A program made the translations under genes and the position numbers. Below, in pieces: positions 26,155 to 37,083 of a stretch of DNA of 64,000 nucleotides (its first letter is position 1; each line of letters starts with the position of its first letter). The notes under the pieces are model-generated. The model searched no databases and was not told where the DNA came from. It saw nothing but the letters and a program-made list of their open reading frames with translations. The DNA comes from an uncultured Pelagibacteraceae bacterium (GTDB taxonomy: Bacteria > Pseudomonadota > Alphaproteobacteria > Pelagibacterales > Pelagibacteraceae). Location: contig CACKNV010000005.1 in NCBI GenBank assembly GCA_902601705.1, positions 1 to 64,000 on the forward strand, given 5' to 3'.

Positions 26155-26631
26155 ATGATGTTTAACAAGAATTTAAAAAATATATTACTAGTAATCTTTG
26201 CTACTTTAATTTTAAGTGCATGTTCTACTGCAAAAAAATCAGGCAATATAGATGGAGATGTATACACTGGAAAAGAAACAGTAAAATTTCTAGCTTCAGG
26301 TGTTCCAGACAGAATATTCTTTGCTACAAATAAATCCTCATTAACAACTGCTTCAAGAGCAACATTAAGAAAACAAGCTAACTATCTTAGAAAAAATAAA
26401 AACCTTAATGTGACTATCGAAGGTCATGCTGACGAAAGAGGAACAAGAGAATACAATTTAGCTTTAGGCGAAAGAAGAGCCAATGCTGCTAGAGATTATT
26501 TAATGACTTACGGAATTTCTGGAAAAAGAATTTCGGTTATAAGTTATGGAAAAGAAAAACCTGTTAACCCAGCTTCAACACCACTAGCTTGGTCTCAAAA
26601 CAGAAGATCTGTAACAATAAAAGTAAATTAA
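26155..26631 (+). CDS. pal: Peptidoglycan-associated lipoprotein Pal
   Basis: The 158-residue protein has a lipoprotein signal ending in the lipobox LSAC (cysteine at about residue 23) and an OmpA-like domain with FFATNKSSLTTASRATL, VTIEGHADERGTREYN.ALGERRA and YGKEKPV. Two adjacent ATGs (26155 and 26158) are possible starts after AGGGG. It anchors the outer membrane to peptidoglycan. A strong terminator lies 17 nt beyond its stop. Confidence 0.96.
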   Translation: MMFNKNLKNILLVIFATLILSACSTAKKSGNIDGDVYTGKETVKFLASGVPDRIFFATNKSSLTTASRATLRKQANYLRKNKNLNVTIEGHADERGTREYNLALGERRANAARDYLMTYGISGKRISVISYGKEKPVNPASTPLAWSQNRRSVTIKVN

Positions 26632-26647
26632 AAAATTCATATAACTT

Positions 26648-26687
26648 AAGACCCCTTAATACATGAGTATTAAGGGGTCTTTTTTTT
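26648..26687 (+). terminator. Rho-independent terminator after pal
   Basis: A perfect 15-bp inverted repeat (AAGACCCCTTAATAC / GTATTAAGGGGTCTT) with a 4-nt ATGA loop is followed by a run of T. It is one of only two obvious intrinsic terminators in the window and separates tolQRAB-pal from cpoB. Confidence 0.92.
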
Positions 26688-26715
26688 GCCATTTTGTAAA
26701 ATTAAAGTAAATGTT

Positions 26716-27675
26716 ATGTGCGCCAAATTAAAATTCAATATAATTATCTCTTCTGTTGTACTTACTTTTTTTACCAGTTTAGTTTTTGCAGAAGAAGAAG
26801 AAATTTACTTACAAGCTATTTCCGATCAAATTCAAATTATTACAAAAGATCTTAAAACTCTAGAAAAAGCTGTTTATCAAAAATCAGATCTTGTTTCTGC
26901 CACGAGCGCAAATCAAACTAAGTCAAATGGACTTAATGAAGATATAATGACTAAACATCTTTTAAAATTAAGTGAAATAGAAAATCAATTTAGAGAACTT
27001 ACAAATAAATTTGAAGAAGTAAATTTTAAACTAGATAAATTATCGTCTCGTGTTACAAAAATTCAGTCTGATACACAATTAAGGTTTTCAGATTTGGAAA
27101 ATGAAACTATTAGCAATACAAAAAAACAAACAGCTCTTCCTGGGTCAAACAAACCACAAGATTTTGGAGCTGCTCCAGGTTATCAAACTTCTAATTTACC
27201 GAAGGAACAATCCATCAATTCAATCGAAAGTGCTCAAACTGTTATTGCTGAAGAGCCAGAAAAAAGAGATTCTTTGTTACCAGAAAAATCTCCACCAGAA
27301 CAATATGAGTTCGCAGTAAGTTTTATGAAAATTGGAGATTATGAAACAGCAGAGTTTGCATTAAAAGAATTCATAGATAAAAATAAAGATCATGATTTAG
27401 CAGGAAGTGCCCAATACTGGTATGGTGAAACTTTTAGAATAAGACAATTATACTCAGATGCAGCCACCGCTTACCTTGATGGTTATCAAAATTACCCAAA
27501 AAGTAAAAAAGCTCCTGATAACCTTTTAAAGCTAGGAATAACAATGGTACAGCTTGGCGAAAAAGATCAAGGGTGTAAAATGATATCTGGACTAAAAAAA
27601 GAATACCCAAAAGCAAGTAAGTCTGTGTTACAAAAAGCTCAATATGAGCAAAAAAAATTCAAGTGTAAATCTTAA
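26716..27675 (+). CDS. cpoB: Cell division coordinator CpoB (YbgF)
   Basis: I use the ATG at 26716, not the track start at 26686, which is a TTG inside the terminator T-run. The protein then begins MCAKLKFNIIISSVVLTFFTSLVFA, a signal peptide, followed by a coiled-coil segment (ENQFRELTNKFEEV), a Ser/Pro-rich linker and C-terminal TPR repeats (YEFAVSFMKIGDYETAEFAL.EF, AQYWYGETF.IRQLYSDAA). CpoB works with Tol-Pal and peptidoglycan synthases at division. It overlaps tilS by 32 nt. Confidence 0.91.
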   Translation: MCAKLKFNIIISSVVLTFFTSLVFAEEEEIYLQAISDQIQIITKDLKTLEKAVYQKSDLVSATSANQTKSNGLNEDIMTKHLLKLSEIENQFRELTNKFEEVNFKLDKLSSRVTKIQSDTQLRFSDLENETISNTKKQTALPGSNKPQDFGAAPGYQTSNLPKEQSINSIESAQTVIAEEPEKRDSLLPEKSPPEQYEFAVSFMKIGDYETAEFALKEFIDKNKDHDLAGSAQYWYGETFRIRQLYSDAATAYLDGYQNYPKSKKAPDNLLKLGITMVQLGEKDQGCKMISGLKKEYPKASKSVLQKAQYEQKKFKCKS

Positions 27676-28663
27676 AAATAACTTTAAAGATTTTCAAGAT
27701 CTAACAAACATTTTTCTAAATTTCAAAAATAAATTAGATTCTATTAATAAAAAAAAATATTTAGTCGCCGTTTCTGGTGGACCAGATAGTTTAGCACTAG
27801 TTGCATTAACGAATGAATATAAAAATTCAAAAAAAGTAAAATTTCACTATGTTTTAGTTGATCACAATATTAGAAAAAACTCACATCAAGAGGCAAAAAA
27901 AGTAGGAAGTATTTTAAAAAAAAAAAAAATAGATTTAAAAATCATTTTAAATAAAAAAAAAATTTTAAGAAATATACAATCAGAGGCAAGAAATATTAGG
28001 TATGATATTCTTAAAAATTATTGTTTAAAAAACAGAATAACAACCATCTTAACCGCTCATAATCTTGAAGATCAAGTAGAAACTTTTTTTATAAGGCTTT
28101 CAAGAGGCAGTGGATTAAAGGGTTTATCTGCAATGAAACCACTTAGAAAAATCGATAGTAAATTAACTTTATGTAGACCATTACTAGATGTAAGAAAAAA
28201 TTTTTTAATAAGAATTTCAAAAAATACTTTTGGAAAATATATCAAAGATCCCTCAAATAAAGATGAAAAGTATTTAAGAACTAAAATTAGAAATTTAAAA
28301 AAACCCTTAGAAAACAGTGGTGTTAAATATGAACAAATTTTTAAATCAATACAAAATTTATCCTTTAGCAGATCTACATTAGATAATTACTTCGAAAAAA
28401 TTTTCAAAAAATTAATAAACGTAAGAAATAATCAAGTAAAAATAAATTTTAAAAAATTTAACAAACTTAATAATGATGTCAAAATTGCACTAATTAATCA
28501 GTCAATTAAAAAAATTAAAAAAAATTACTATGATCTTAGATCAAGAAAAGTAGAAAATCTGATTAAAAATCTTAGTAGGAATAATTTTAAAAAATCTACT
28601 TTGGGGGGATGTATTTTTTTTAAAAAAGACAGTAATTTATGCCTAAAACAAGAAAAACTATAA
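27644..28663 (+). CDS. tilS: tRNA(Ile)-lysidine synthase
   Basis: The 339-residue protein contains the PP-loop SGGPDSLALVAL (about 44-55), VDHNIRKNSHQEA and LTAHNLEDQVETFFIRLSRGSGLKGL, as in TilS. The enzyme converts C34 of the CAU-anticodon tRNA-Ile to lysidine and is normally essential. It lacks an extended C-terminal domain compared with E. coli TilS (432 residues). It starts 32 nt inside cpoB. ftsH follows after a 95-nt gap, a common tilS-ftsH order. Confidence 0.95.
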   Translation: MSKKNSSVNLKNNFKDFQDLTNIFLNFKNKLDSINKKKYLVAVSGGPDSLALVALTNEYKNSKKVKFHYVLVDHNIRKNSHQEAKKVGSILKKKKIDLKIILNKKKILRNIQSEARNIRYDILKNYCLKNRITTILTAHNLEDQVETFFIRLSRGSGLKGLSAMKPLRKIDSKLTLCRPLLDVRKNFLIRISKNTFGKYIKDPSNKDEKYLRTKIRNLKKPLENSGVKYEQIFKSIQNLSFSRSTLDNYFEKIFKKLINVRNNQVKINFKKFNKLNNDVKIALINQSIKKIKKNYYDLRSRKVENLIKNLSRNNFKKSTLGGCIFFKKDSNLCLKQEKL

Positions 28664-28695
28664 AAATTTGAGGCAATTAGTAACTTTTTGTCTTA

Positions 28696-28725
28696 TTTAC
28701 AACTTATTGCAAGCTAAATTATACT
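28696..28725 (+). promoter_or_regulatory. Candidate sigma-70 promoter of ftsH
   Basis: TTTACA (28696-28701) and TATACT (28720-28725) are separated by 18 nt and lie about 33 nt upstream of the ftsH ATG, inside one of the few intergenic gaps. In such AT-rich DNA chance matches are frequent, so the call rests on position plus a five-of-six match in each box. Confidence 0.45.
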
Positions 28726-28758
28726 TGTTAAATAGAGATTAATGATTATTTAAGTATT

Positions 28759-30651
28759 ATGAATATTAAAAATTTAATAATGTGGGTTATCATAGTCTTA
28801 CTTTCAGTAGGGCTTTTCAACATGTTTCAAGACCCAAAAAATATTAATTCAGAGAGAAATTCTTTACCTTTTTCAAATTTTTTAAATGAGGTTGATGCTG
28901 GTAGAGTTGTTGAAGTTCAAATACAAGGAAACAATATTTCGGGTGTTTTAGCTGATGGCAATAAGTTCAAGACTTACTCCCCAAACTATCCCGAGCTAGT
29001 TGATAAACTTTCATCTAAAGGAGTAAGTATTGTAGCTTCACCTCAAGAAGATAAAATGCCATCGCTTTTGGGAATTTTATTATCATGGTTTCCTATGCTT
29101 TTATTAATCGGTGTTTGGATATTTTTTATGCGTCAAATGCAAGGAGGCAAGGGCGGCGCGATGGGATTTGGAAGATCGAAAGCTAAATTATTAAATGAGG
29201 CGCAAGGTAAAGTAACTTTTAATGATGTTGCTGGTGTAGAAGAAGCTAAAGAAGAAGTCGAAGAGATAGTTGAGTTTCTTAAAGATCCAAAAAAATTTAG
29301 TCGTCTAGGAGGAAAAATCCCAAAGGGTGCTTTACTAATTGGACCTCCAGGAACAGGAAAAACTTTATTAGCGAAAGCTATTGCAGGTGAAGCTAATGTT
29401 CCTTTTTTCTCAATTTCAGGTTCAGATTTCGTTGAAATGTTTGTTGGAGTTGGAGCTTCAAGAGTTAGAGACATGTTTGAGCAAGGAAAAAAACACTCAC
29501 CGTGTATTATCTTTATTGACGAAATCGATGCTGTTGGAAGAAGTAGAGGAGCAGGGTTAGGTGGAGGAAATGATGAAAGGGAGCAAACTTTAAATCAACT
29601 ACTTGTAGAGATGGATGGTTTTGATACTAATGAGGGAATTATATTAATTGCAGCCACAAATAGACCAGATGTGCTGGATCCAGCTTTATTAAGACCGGGA
29701 AGATTTGACAGACAAGTTGTTGTTGGAAATCCGGATATAATTGGTAGAGAAGCAATTTTAAAAGTGCATGTTAAAAAAATTAGCACAGGTCCAGATGTAA
29801 AATTAAGAACAATTGCGAGAGGGACACCTGGATTTTCAGGAGCTGATTTAGCGAATTTAATAAATGAGTCTGCGTTACTTGCTGCAAGGAAAAATAAAAG
29901 GGTCGTAACAATGTCTGATATTGAAGAGGCAAAAGATAAAGTGATGATGGGAGCAGAGAGAAGATCAATGGTAATGTCAGAGGACGAAAAAAAACTTACT
30001 GCTTATCACGAAGGAGGTCATGCAATTGTAGCTTTAAATGAAAAAGCTTCAGACCCTATTCACAAAGCTACAATAATACCGAGAGGAAGAGCGCTGGGAA
30101 TGGTGATGAGACTTCCAGAAAGGGATCAATTATCAGTTACGAGAGAAAAAATGCATTCAGATATTGCTGTTGCTATGGGTGGAAGAATAGCTGAAGAAAT
30201 TATTTTTGGACACGATAAAGTTACTTCTGGAGCCTCTTCAGATATAGATATGGTAACTAAAATGGCAAAAAACATGGTAACTAAATACGGGATGAGTACT
30301 GAACTTGGTACTATAGCTTATGGTGAAAATGAGGAAGAAGTTTTCTTAGGCAGGTCTGTAACTAAACAACAAAATATGTCAGAGGAAACAGCTAAGAAAA
30401 TTGATGCTGAAGTTAAAAAGATTGTCGATAAAGGTTACGAGAGAGCTAGAAAAGTTCTCACTGAGAAGATTGATGATTTACACAAGATAGCTAAAGCGCT
30501 TTTAATTTATGAAACATTATCTGGTGATGAAATAAGAGACTTAATTTTAAAAAATATCAAGCCAACTAGGTCATTTAAAGAAGACGAAGAAGATGGTAAA
30601 TCTTCATCAGCTCTTGGATCTTTAGGATTAAAACCAAAGCCAGCAGTTTAG
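28759..30651 (+). CDS. ftsH: ATP-dependent zinc metalloprotease FtsH
   Basis: The 630-residue protein has two N-terminal membrane helices (about 5-20 and 102-124) around a periplasmic loop, an AAA domain with Walker A GPPGTGKT (195-202), Walker [12 protein letters not shown] and the second region of homology [16 protein letters not shown], and the zinc site HEGGH (417-421). It degrades membrane and regulatory proteins, classically including RpoH, which is encoded in this window (35151-36047). Preceded by a candidate promoter and followed 5 nt later by folP. Confidence 0.98.
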   Translation: MNIKNLIMWVIIVLLSVGLFNMFQDPKNINSERNSLPFSNFLNEVDAGRVVEVQIQGNNISGVLADGNKFKTYSPNYPELVDKLSSKGVSIVASPQEDKMPSLLGILLSWFPMLLLIGVWIFFMRQMQGGKGGAMGFGRSKAKLLNEAQGKVTFNDVAGVEEAKEEVEEIVEFLKDPKKFSRLGGKIPKGALLIGPPGTGKTLLAKAIAGEANVPFFSISGSDFVEMFVGVGASRVRDMFEQGKKHSPCIIFIDEIDAVGRSRGAGLGGGNDEREQTLNQLLVEMDGFDTNEGIILIAATNRPDVLDPALLRPGRFDRQVVVGNPDIIGREAILKVHVKKISTGPDVKLRTIARGTPGFSGADLANLINESALLAARKNKRVVTMSDIEEAKDKVMMGAERRSMVMSEDEKKLTAYHEGGHAIVALNEKASDPIHKATIIPRGRALGMVMRLPERDQLSVTREKMHSDIAVAMGGRIAEEIIFGHDKVTSGASSDIDMVTKMAKNMVTKYGMSTELGTIAYGENEEEVFLGRSVTKQQNMSEETAKKIDAEVKKIVDKGYERARKVLTEKIDDLHKIAKALLIYETLSGDEIRDLILKNIKPTRSFKEDEEDGKSSSALGSLGLKPKPAV

Positions 30652-30656
30652 GAAAA

Positions 30657-31718
30657 ATGAAAAAATATTACACTCGAGCGTGTAATTTTTTTTATGGCAA
30701 TAATTCGAAACAATTAATTAAAAAAAAACTTGCTCTTCCATTATGCGGAGATAACACCATAGCGTTCAACAAATTAGAAATTTTTACTAAAGACAAAAAA
30801 AAAGTTTATTCCAGTATCATTGACATTAATGATATCAGCAACCTACCTTTTTTACTTAAAAAAAAAATATCAAAAGATATAAAAAAAATTATATCGAAAA
30901 GAAAATTTATTGGAAAAAATAAACATATGCTTATGGGTGTTTTAAATTTAACGCCTGACAGCTTTTCTGACGGAGGAAAATATAATTCACCTAAAAAAGC
31001 CAATCAAAGAATAATGGACATGAGAGAGGGAGGAGCAGAAATAATAGATATTGGAGGTGAGTCAACAAGACCTGGTTCAAAAATTATTTCGACAAAAAAT
31101 GAGCTTAAAAGAGTAAAAAATGTTATAGCAAATTTTAAGAAAAAATTTCCTAAAACTTTACTTTCGATTGATACAAGGAAATCTTTAGTAATGGAATTTT
31201 CCATAAAACATAATGTAGACATTATAAATGATGTTTCTTGTTTTAAATTTGATCCAAAGTCTTTGGACGTAATTAAAAACAAAAAACTTTGGAAAATTAT
31301 CCACCATATGCAAGGCTCTCCACAAACTATGCAAATAAATCCCTCTTATAATCATGTGTTATTAGATATTTACGATTTTTTTGAAAATGAGATTAAAAAA
31401 TTTAAGAGGCTTAAATATCATAGACAAATAATTTTAGATCCAGGAATAGGTTTTGGAAAAAACTTGAAACATAATTTGATGATTTTAAATAAAATATCCC
31501 TATTTCATTCACTAGGTTTTCCTATATTAATTGGCACATCTAGAAAAAGATTCATTAATCAAATTTCTGGAAAATATGATACGAGAGAAAGAATCGGAGG
31601 CACTTTATCATCGATAATCTTCTCTTATTTACAGGGTATAAAAATTTTTAGAGTGCACAATGTGAAAGAAGTAAAGCAAAGTCTTTTAATATTTGAAAAT
31701 TTACTTAATAATAAATGA
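30657..31718 (+). CDS. folP: Dihydropteroate synthase
   Basis: The 353-residue protein has MGVLNLTPDSFSDGGKY (about 92-108), EIIDIGGESTRPGS, IDTRK, IINDVS and the final GTSRKRFI and RVHNVKE motifs of DHPS. The N-terminal 85 residues precede the barrel and make it longer than E. coli FolP (282), as in other alphaproteobacteria. It joins p-aminobenzoate to the pterin in folate synthesis. Its stop overlaps the glmM start by 4 nt. Confidence 0.95.
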   Translation: MKKYYTRACNFFYGNNSKQLIKKKLALPLCGDNTIAFNKLEIFTKDKKKVYSSIIDINDISNLPFLLKKKISKDIKKIISKRKFIGKNKHMLMGVLNLTPDSFSDGGKYNSPKKANQRIMDMREGGAEIIDIGGESTRPGSKIISTKNELKRVKNVIANFKKKFPKTLLSIDTRKSLVMEFSIKHNVDIINDVSCFKFDPKSLDVIKNKKLWKIIHHMQGSPQTMQINPSYNHVLLDIYDFFENEIKKFKRLKYHRQIILDPGIGFGKNLKHNLMILNKISLFHSLGFPILIGTSRKRFINQISGKYDTRERIGGTLSSIIFSYLQGIKIFRVHNVKEVKQSLLIFENLLNNK

Positions 31719-33046
31719 AAAAAAAATATTTTGGTACTGATGGAATTAGAGGAACAGTTAATATTGGAAATATTAACGGGGAAAAATTTTTTAAATTTGG
31801 CTTGGCAGCAGGTACATATTTTAAAAATTTAAAGAAAAAAAAACAAGTAGCAATTATTGCAAAAGATACTCGTTTATCAGGTTATACACTTGAGCCTGCT
31901 TTAGTATCAGGTTTGGCTTCAGCTGGAATGCACATATTTACATTAGGCCCACTACCAACTAATGGCTTAGCAATGCTTACAAAAAAGATGAGAGCTAATT
32001 TAGGTATAATGATAACGGCTTCTCACAATCCTTTTCACGATAATGGCTTAAAATTATTTGGACCGGACGGTATGAAATTATCTGATAAGATTGAAAGGAA
32101 AATAGAAAATTTAATAGATGCAAAAACTATTAGTCATCTATCTGAACCAAAATCATTAGGCAGAGTAAAAAGATTAGAAGACGGTAATGAAAAATATATT
32201 CAAATTTTAAAAAATAATTTTCCTAAAGATTTTAGTTTAAAAGGTATGCGTATAGTTTTAGATTGCGCTAACGGGGCTGGATACAAATGCGCTCCAAAAA
32301 TTCTGACCGAATTAGGCGCCAAGGTTTTTTCGATTGGTGTTAAACCTAATGGATTAAATATAAATTATAATTGTGGGTCAACATTTCCTGAAGTTTTAAA
32401 ATATCATGTAAAAAAATTTAAAGCAGATTTAGGTATCTCATTAGATGGTGATGCTGATAGAGTTATTATGTGTAATGAGAAAGCGCAAATAGTTGATGGA
32501 GATCAGATTATAGCAATGATAGCGCAAAGATGGAAAAGAAAAAAAATTCTTAAAGGTGGAGTTGTAGGAACATTAATGTCTAATTATGGTTTAGAAAAAT
32601 TTTTTTTAGATGAGAAAATAAATTTTAGAAGGTCAAAGGTAGGAGACAGATATGTTAAAGAAACAATGAAAAAATACAATTTTAATTTAGGAGGTGAACA
32701 ATCGGGTCACATAATTTTAGGTAAGTTTGCAACTACTGGGGACGGCTTATTGGTTGCGTTAGAAGTCTTATTTGCTTTAAGAAAAAAAAAATTAGCTAGC
32801 GAGATTTTTAAAGTATATAAATCAGTGCCTCAGAAACTTTTAAATATAAAAGTAAAAGATAAAAAAATTGTAAATTCTTTAAAGTGTAAAAAAGCTATTA
32901 AATTAGCAAGTATTCTTATAAAAAAAAAAGGTAGGCTGCTAGTGAGACCCTCAGGTACAGAACCTAAAGTTAGAATTATGTGTGAGTCTTTTAATCGTGC
33001 CCTAATGAATAAATGTATAAATATTGTTAAAAAAAGTATTAATTAG
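31715..33046 (+). CDS. glmM: Phosphoglucosamine mutase
   Basis: The 443-residue protein begins KYFGTDGIRGTVN and has the phosphoserine loop ITASHNPFHDNGLK, the metal loop LDGDADRVIM, the sugar-binding GGEQSGHI and the phosphate-binding RPSGTEPKVR. These are the four signatures of GlmM. It makes glucosamine-1-phosphate for peptidoglycan and lipid A. The order ftsH-folP-glmM is conserved in many bacteria. Confidence 0.97.
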   Translation: MKKKYFGTDGIRGTVNIGNINGEKFFKFGLAAGTYFKNLKKKKQVAIIAKDTRLSGYTLEPALVSGLASAGMHIFTLGPLPTNGLAMLTKKMRANLGIMITASHNPFHDNGLKLFGPDGMKLSDKIERKIENLIDAKTISHLSEPKSLGRVKRLEDGNEKYIQILKNNFPKDFSLKGMRIVLDCANGAGYKCAPKILTELGAKVFSIGVKPNGLNINYNCGSTFPEVLKYHVKKFKADLGISLDGDADRVIMCNEKAQIVDGDQIIAMIAQRWKRKKILKGGVVGTLMSNYGLEKFFLDEKINFRRSKVGDRYVKETMKKYNFNLGGEQSGHIILGKFATTGDGLLVALEVLFALRKKKLASEIFKVYKSVPQKLLNIKVKDKKIVNSLKCKKAIKLASILIKKKGRLLVRPSGTEPKVRIMCESFNRALMNKCINIVKKSIN

Positions 33047-33049
33047 TGA

Positions 33050-33862
33050 ATGAAACCAAATTCCAAAGTTTTAATTATTGCTGGTTCCGACTCATCAGGT
33101 GGCGCAGGCATACAAGCTGATTTAAAAACAGTTACTTCTTTAGGCTCTTATGCGATGACAGCAATTACTGCTGTAACAGCGCAAAATACGACGGGTGTAA
33201 AATCAATAACTCCTATAAAATCCTTAGAGATATCTAATCAAATAGAATTTACAGCAAAAGATATCAAACCTAATGCTATAAAGATAGGAATGTTACACTC
33301 GAAATCAGTTATTCAAGCAGTGATAAAATCTCTTAATAAAATAAAAATTAAAAAAATCGTTCTTGATCCTGTTATGGTTGCTAAAGGAGGATCAAAACTA
33401 ATTAATGATGCTGCAATTATTCATCTAAAAAAAAATTTATTGAAAAAAACTTTATTAATAACACCTAATATACCTGAAGCAGAAATTTTATCAAAAATTA
33501 AAATCAATTCAAAAAAGGATATGATCAAAGCTGCAAAAATTTTAATTAACTTAGGGGCCAAAAATGTTTTGATAAAAGGTGGTCATTTAAAATCAAATCA
33601 AATGAATGATATTTTATTAAATAGAAAAACTATGAAGATATTTACTAGTAAAAAATATAGAACTAAAAACACGCATGGGACTGGTTGTACGTTATCTTCT
33701 GCAATTGCAACCTATTTAGCATGTGGAAAAGATTTGATTAAATCTTGTGAGCTTGGAATTAAATATGTTAATGAGTCTATTAAATCAAATCTAAACTTAG
33801 GAAAAGGTAGCGGTCCGATAAATCACTTAAATTCAATCATTTTAAATAGAAAATTTAAATAA
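33050..33862 (+). CDS. thiD: Hydroxymethylpyrimidine/phosphomethylpyrimidine kinase
   Basis: The 270-residue ribokinase-fold protein starts [22 protein letters not shown] and has [31 protein letters not shown] and [13 protein letters not shown], the anion-hole motif. It phosphorylates HMP twice for thiamine synthesis. SAR11 isolates are known to need an external HMP source because they lack thiC, so this gene would act on the imported precursor. It shares one base with purA. Confidence 0.95.
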   Translation: MKPNSKVLIIAGSDSSGGAGIQADLKTVTSLGSYAMTAITAVTAQNTTGVKSITPIKSLEISNQIEFTAKDIKPNAIKIGMLHSKSVIQAVIKSLNKIKIKKIVLDPVMVAKGGSKLINDAAIIHLKKNLLKKTLLITPNIPEAEILSKIKINSKKDMIKAAKILINLGAKNVLIKGGHLKSNQMNDILLNRKTMKIFTSKKYRTKNTHGTGCTLSSAIATYLACGKDLIKSCELGIKYVNESIKSNLNLGKGSGPINHLNSIILNRKFK

Positions 33863-35154
33863 TGAAAAATGTTGTTGTAGTAGGTTCACAGTGGGGAGAT
33901 GAAGGAAAGGGAAAGATTGTTGATTGGCTTTCAAGTGAAGCAGATGTAGTAGTAAGATTTCAAGGAGGCCATAATGCTGGACATACTTTAGTCATAGATA
34001 AAAAAATATTTAAATTAAGATTATTACCCTCAGGTATTGTAAGAAAAGGAAAAATTTCTATTCTTGGGAACGGAGTTGTAATTGATCCTTGGGCATTATT
34101 AAAAGAAATCGAGGAAATTAAAAAACAAGGAGTCGAAGTCACTCCAGAAAATTTTATGATTTCAGAGTCAGCTTCTCTCATCTTGCCATTTCACCAAGAG
34201 ATGGATGAAATCAGAGAGGATGCCGCTGGAAAAGAAAAAATTGGTACTACTAGACGAGGTATAGGACCCTGTTATGAAGATAAAGTTGGTAGAAGATCGA
34301 TTAGAGTCATGGATTTAAGATCAGAAAGCAACTTAGATAGCAGGCTAGAAAATGTCTTATTACATCATAATGCTATTAGAAAAGGCCTTAACAATAAGAT
34401 TTACGAAAAAGATAAGCTTAAAAAAGAATTATTGAAAATAGCACCTAGTATCCTTAAGTTTGCCCAACCTGTGTGGTTAAAGCTTGATAAATTTAATAAT
34501 GAAAGAAAAAAAATCTTGTTTGAGGGTGCTCAAGGTATACTTTTAGATGTTGATCATGGTACTTATCCTTACGTAACATCATCCAATACAGTGCCCGCAA
34601 TGGCAGCGACTGGGTCAGGCTCTGGTCCTAATAAAATTGATTACATTTTAGGAATAACAAAAGCATATACTACTAGAGTAGGAAGCGGACCATTTCCAAC
34701 AGAATTAAATGATGATATTGGTGAAAGTTTAGGCAAGAGAGGGAAAGAATTTGGAACTGTAACTGCAAGAAAAAGGAGATGCGGTTGGTTTGATGGAGTT
34801 TTAGTTAGACAAACAATAAAAATTTCTGGAATTAACGGCATAGCTTTGACAAAGTTAGATGTTTTAGATGAATTAGAGGAAATTAAAATGTGTATTGGGT
34901 ATGAATTAAATGGAAAGAAAATAGATTATTTACCGGCTGCCTCTCAAGATCAATTCAACATAAAACCCATTTATAAAACGTTTCCAGGATGGAAATCTCA
35001 AACGCAAGGAATCAGAAATTTAAAAGATTTACCAGATAAAGCTAAGAGATATATTCACGCTCTTGAGGATTTTATTGAAGCAAGAATATCAAGCATATCC
35101 ACTAGTCCTGAGAGAGATGACACCATCTTAGTTGAGGATCCATTTAATAATTAA
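33862..35154 (+). CDS. purA: Adenylosuccinate synthetase
   Basis: The 430-residue protein starts [21 protein letters not shown], the PurA GTP loop, and has [47 protein letters not shown] and [11 protein letters not shown]. It makes adenylosuccinate from IMP and aspartate. It starts in the last base of thiD and ends in a TTAA shared with the convergent rpoH stop. Confidence 0.98.
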   Translation: MKNVVVVGSQWGDEGKGKIVDWLSSEADVVVRFQGGHNAGHTLVIDKKIFKLRLLPSGIVRKGKISILGNGVVIDPWALLKEIEEIKKQGVEVTPENFMISESASLILPFHQEMDEIREDAAGKEKIGTTRRGIGPCYEDKVGRRSIRVMDLRSESNLDSRLENVLLHHNAIRKGLNNKIYEKDKLKKELLKIAPSILKFAQPVWLKLDKFNNERKKILFEGAQGILLDVDHGTYPYVTSSNTVPAMAATGSGSGPNKIDYILGITKAYTTRVGSGPFPTELNDDIGESLGKRGKEFGTVTARKRRCGWFDGVLVRQTIKISGINGIALTKLDVLDELEEIKMCIGYELNGKKIDYLPAASQDQFNIKPIYKTFPGWKSQTQGIRNLKDLPDKAKRYIHALEDFIEARISSISTSPERDDTILVEDPFNN

Positions 35155-36047
35155 TTAGCGGGAAGCAAATTTTTCGATTTACTTGCATTAATCATTGATT
35201 TTTGTAATTTTTCAAAAGCCTTAGTTTCTATTTGTCTAATTCGTTCTCTACTAATTTTATATTTTTTACTTAACTCTTCCAATGTTTTTGGCACTTCAGA
35301 AAGTCTCCTAGCAATAATAATTTCTTTTTCTCTATTATTTAAGATCTTCATTGCACTGTCTAACAATTCTTTTTTATCTTCATATTCTTGTTTTTGAGAA
35401 ATAACTAGTTCTTGATCCAGTCTTTCATCTACTAACCAATCTTGCCACTCATCAGTTTCACCACTTTTGATTGGATCATTCAATGATTTTTCTTGACCCA
35501 TCATTCTTCTATTCATATTTACCACTTCATTAGAATCCACGTCTAATCTTTTTGATATTTCATTTACTTGTTCATCTTTAAGATCGCCATCTTGTCCTGG
35601 AGCAATTTGGTTTTTAAGTTTTTTAAGGTTAAAAAAAAGTTTTTTTTGAGCAGTTGTGGTTCCCATTTTTACTAAGCTCCATGATCTTAAAACATACTCT
35701 TGTATTGAAGCTTTAATCCACCACATTGCATATGTAGCCAGTCTAAATCCTTTATCAGGATCAAATTTTTTTACAGCCTGCATTAATCCTATATTTCCCT
35801 CTGAAATTAGTTCATTGACTGGAAGACCATAGCCACGGTATCCCATAGCTATTTTAGCAACTAATCTTAAATGACTAGTAACTAATTTATGTGCAGCTTT
35901 TAAATTACCATTCTCTCTCCAATTTTTGGCTAACATGTATTCCTCCTCAGCGTCAAGCATAGGAAATTTTTTAATCTGGGCTAAATAAATTGATAGTCCT
36001 CCAACCGAAGGAACCGGAAGATTACTAATTTGATTTTTTTCACTCAT
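35151..36047 (-). CDS. rpoH: RNA polymerase sigma-32 factor
   Basis: The 298-residue sigma-70 family protein has region 2 ([51 protein letters not shown]), the RpoH box [12 protein letters not shown] (about 135-146), and region 4 ([19 protein letters not shown]). The RpoH box separates it from housekeeping sigma factors. It directs heat-shock transcription and is normally turned over by FtsH. The stop overlaps convergent purA by 4 nt; rluD lies 31 nt upstream on the same strand. Confidence 0.96.
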   Translation of the reverse strand: MSEKNQISNLPVPSVGGLSIYLAQIKKFPMLDAEEEYMLAKNWRENGNLKAAHKLVTSHLRLVAKIAMGYRGYGLPVNELISEGNIGLMQAVKKFDPDKGFRLATYAMWWIKASIQEYVLRSWSLVKMGTTTAQKKLFFNLKKLKNQIAPGQDGDLKDEQVNEISKRLDVDSNEVVNMNRRMMGQEKSLNDPIKSGETDEWQDWLVDERLDQELVISQKQEYEDKKELLDSAMKILNNREKEIIIARRLSEVPKTLEELSKKYKISRERIRQIETKAFEKLQKSMINASKSKNLLPAN

Positions 36048-36078
36048 AATTATTTACTTATATATAAAAATTAATATT

Positions 36079-37059
36079 TCAACTGCTTAAATTTTCGAGC
36101 AAACTCAATATTTTTTTAAACCCCGTAGGTAAATCTGAATTAAAACTTACCCATTTTTTAGTAGTGGGGTGAATAAACTCTAACGTTTTAGCATGCAGTG
36201 CTTGACCTGACAATTTATTCAATTTAATAAAAAATTCATTATTAATTTTTTTAAACCTTATATTTTTTTTACCATACTGCTTATCTCCAAGCAAAGACGT
36301 GGCTTTGTATTTAAAATGCACCCTGATCTGATGAGTTCTTCCTGTTTCTAACTCACATTCAATTAAACTAATTTTTGGAATATCTTTAATGTCAAAGACT
36401 CGAATAGTTTTATAATTTGTAACTGCATGTTTTCCTCTAACATCACTTACAGTCATTAATTGTCGATTTTTTTTATCTCTAGTTATCAATGTACTAATTT
36501 TACCACTCATAGGTCTAATCACACCCCAAGCTAAGCATAAATACTTTCTTTTTATTGTATGTTCACTAAACTGATTACTTAAAAATGAGTGTGCTAAATT
36601 ATTTTTCGCAATTACAAGCAAACCACTAGTTTCTTTATCTATTCTATGAACGATTCCAGGTCTTAAAGCACCATTTATATCAGATAAATTTTTTTTATAT
36701 TTGTGTAATAGGGCATTTACTAAAGTATTACTATAATTACCCGCACCTGGATGAACCACCATTCCTTTGGGTTTGTTGATTATTAAAATACTTTTATCCT
36801 CGTGAATTATGTCAAGTTTAATTTTTTTTGCCATAACACTCTGTTCATGATTTTGGGCAATATTTACGTAAATAAAGTCCTTAAATTTAATTTTAGTAGA
36901 TGGTGAAGTTTGTACAAAATTATTCAATTTAACTCGTTTATTTTCGATCAACTTTTTCAGAAATGATCTTGTTAAATGGTTAATATTTTCTGACAAAAAA
37001 ACATCCAATCTTTTGTCACTATTTTTTAAATCAACAGAAAATTTAATTGTATTATCCAT
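36079..37059 (-). CDS. rluD: 23S rRNA pseudouridine synthase (RluD family)
   Basis: The 326-residue protein has an N-terminal S4 RNA-binding domain (KRLDVFLSENINHLTRSFLKKLIENKRV) and a catalytic domain with INKPKGMVVHPG, HRIDKETSGLLVIAKN (catalytic Asp) and LETGRTHQIRVHF. This layout is RluD/RluC. RluD itself modifies helix 69 of 23S rRNA; the pairing with rpoH downstream is a frequent alphaproteobacterial gene order. Exact target position is inferred. Confidence 0.92.
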   Translation of the reverse strand: MDNTIKFSVDLKNSDKRLDVFLSENINHLTRSFLKKLIENKRVKLNNFVQTSPSTKIKFKDFIYVNIAQNHEQSVMAKKIKLDIIHEDKSILIINKPKGMVVHPGAGNYSNTLVNALLHKYKKNLSDINGALRPGIVHRIDKETSGLLVIAKNNLAHSFLSNQFSEHTIKRKYLCLAWGVIRPMSGKISTLITRDKKNRQLMTVSDVRGKHAVTNYKTIRVFDIKDIPKISLIECELETGRTHQIRVHFKYKATSLLGDKQYGKKNIRFKKINNEFFIKLNKLSGQALHAKTLEFIHPTTKKWVSFNSDLPTGFKKILSLLENLSS

Positions 37060-37083
37060 AAATTAATTTAAGTTATCCATATT

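Noticed and set aside
26686-26715. N-terminal extension of cpoB from TTG
   Set aside because: The codon lies in the T-run of the pal terminator, and the ATG at 26716 gives a clean signal peptide.
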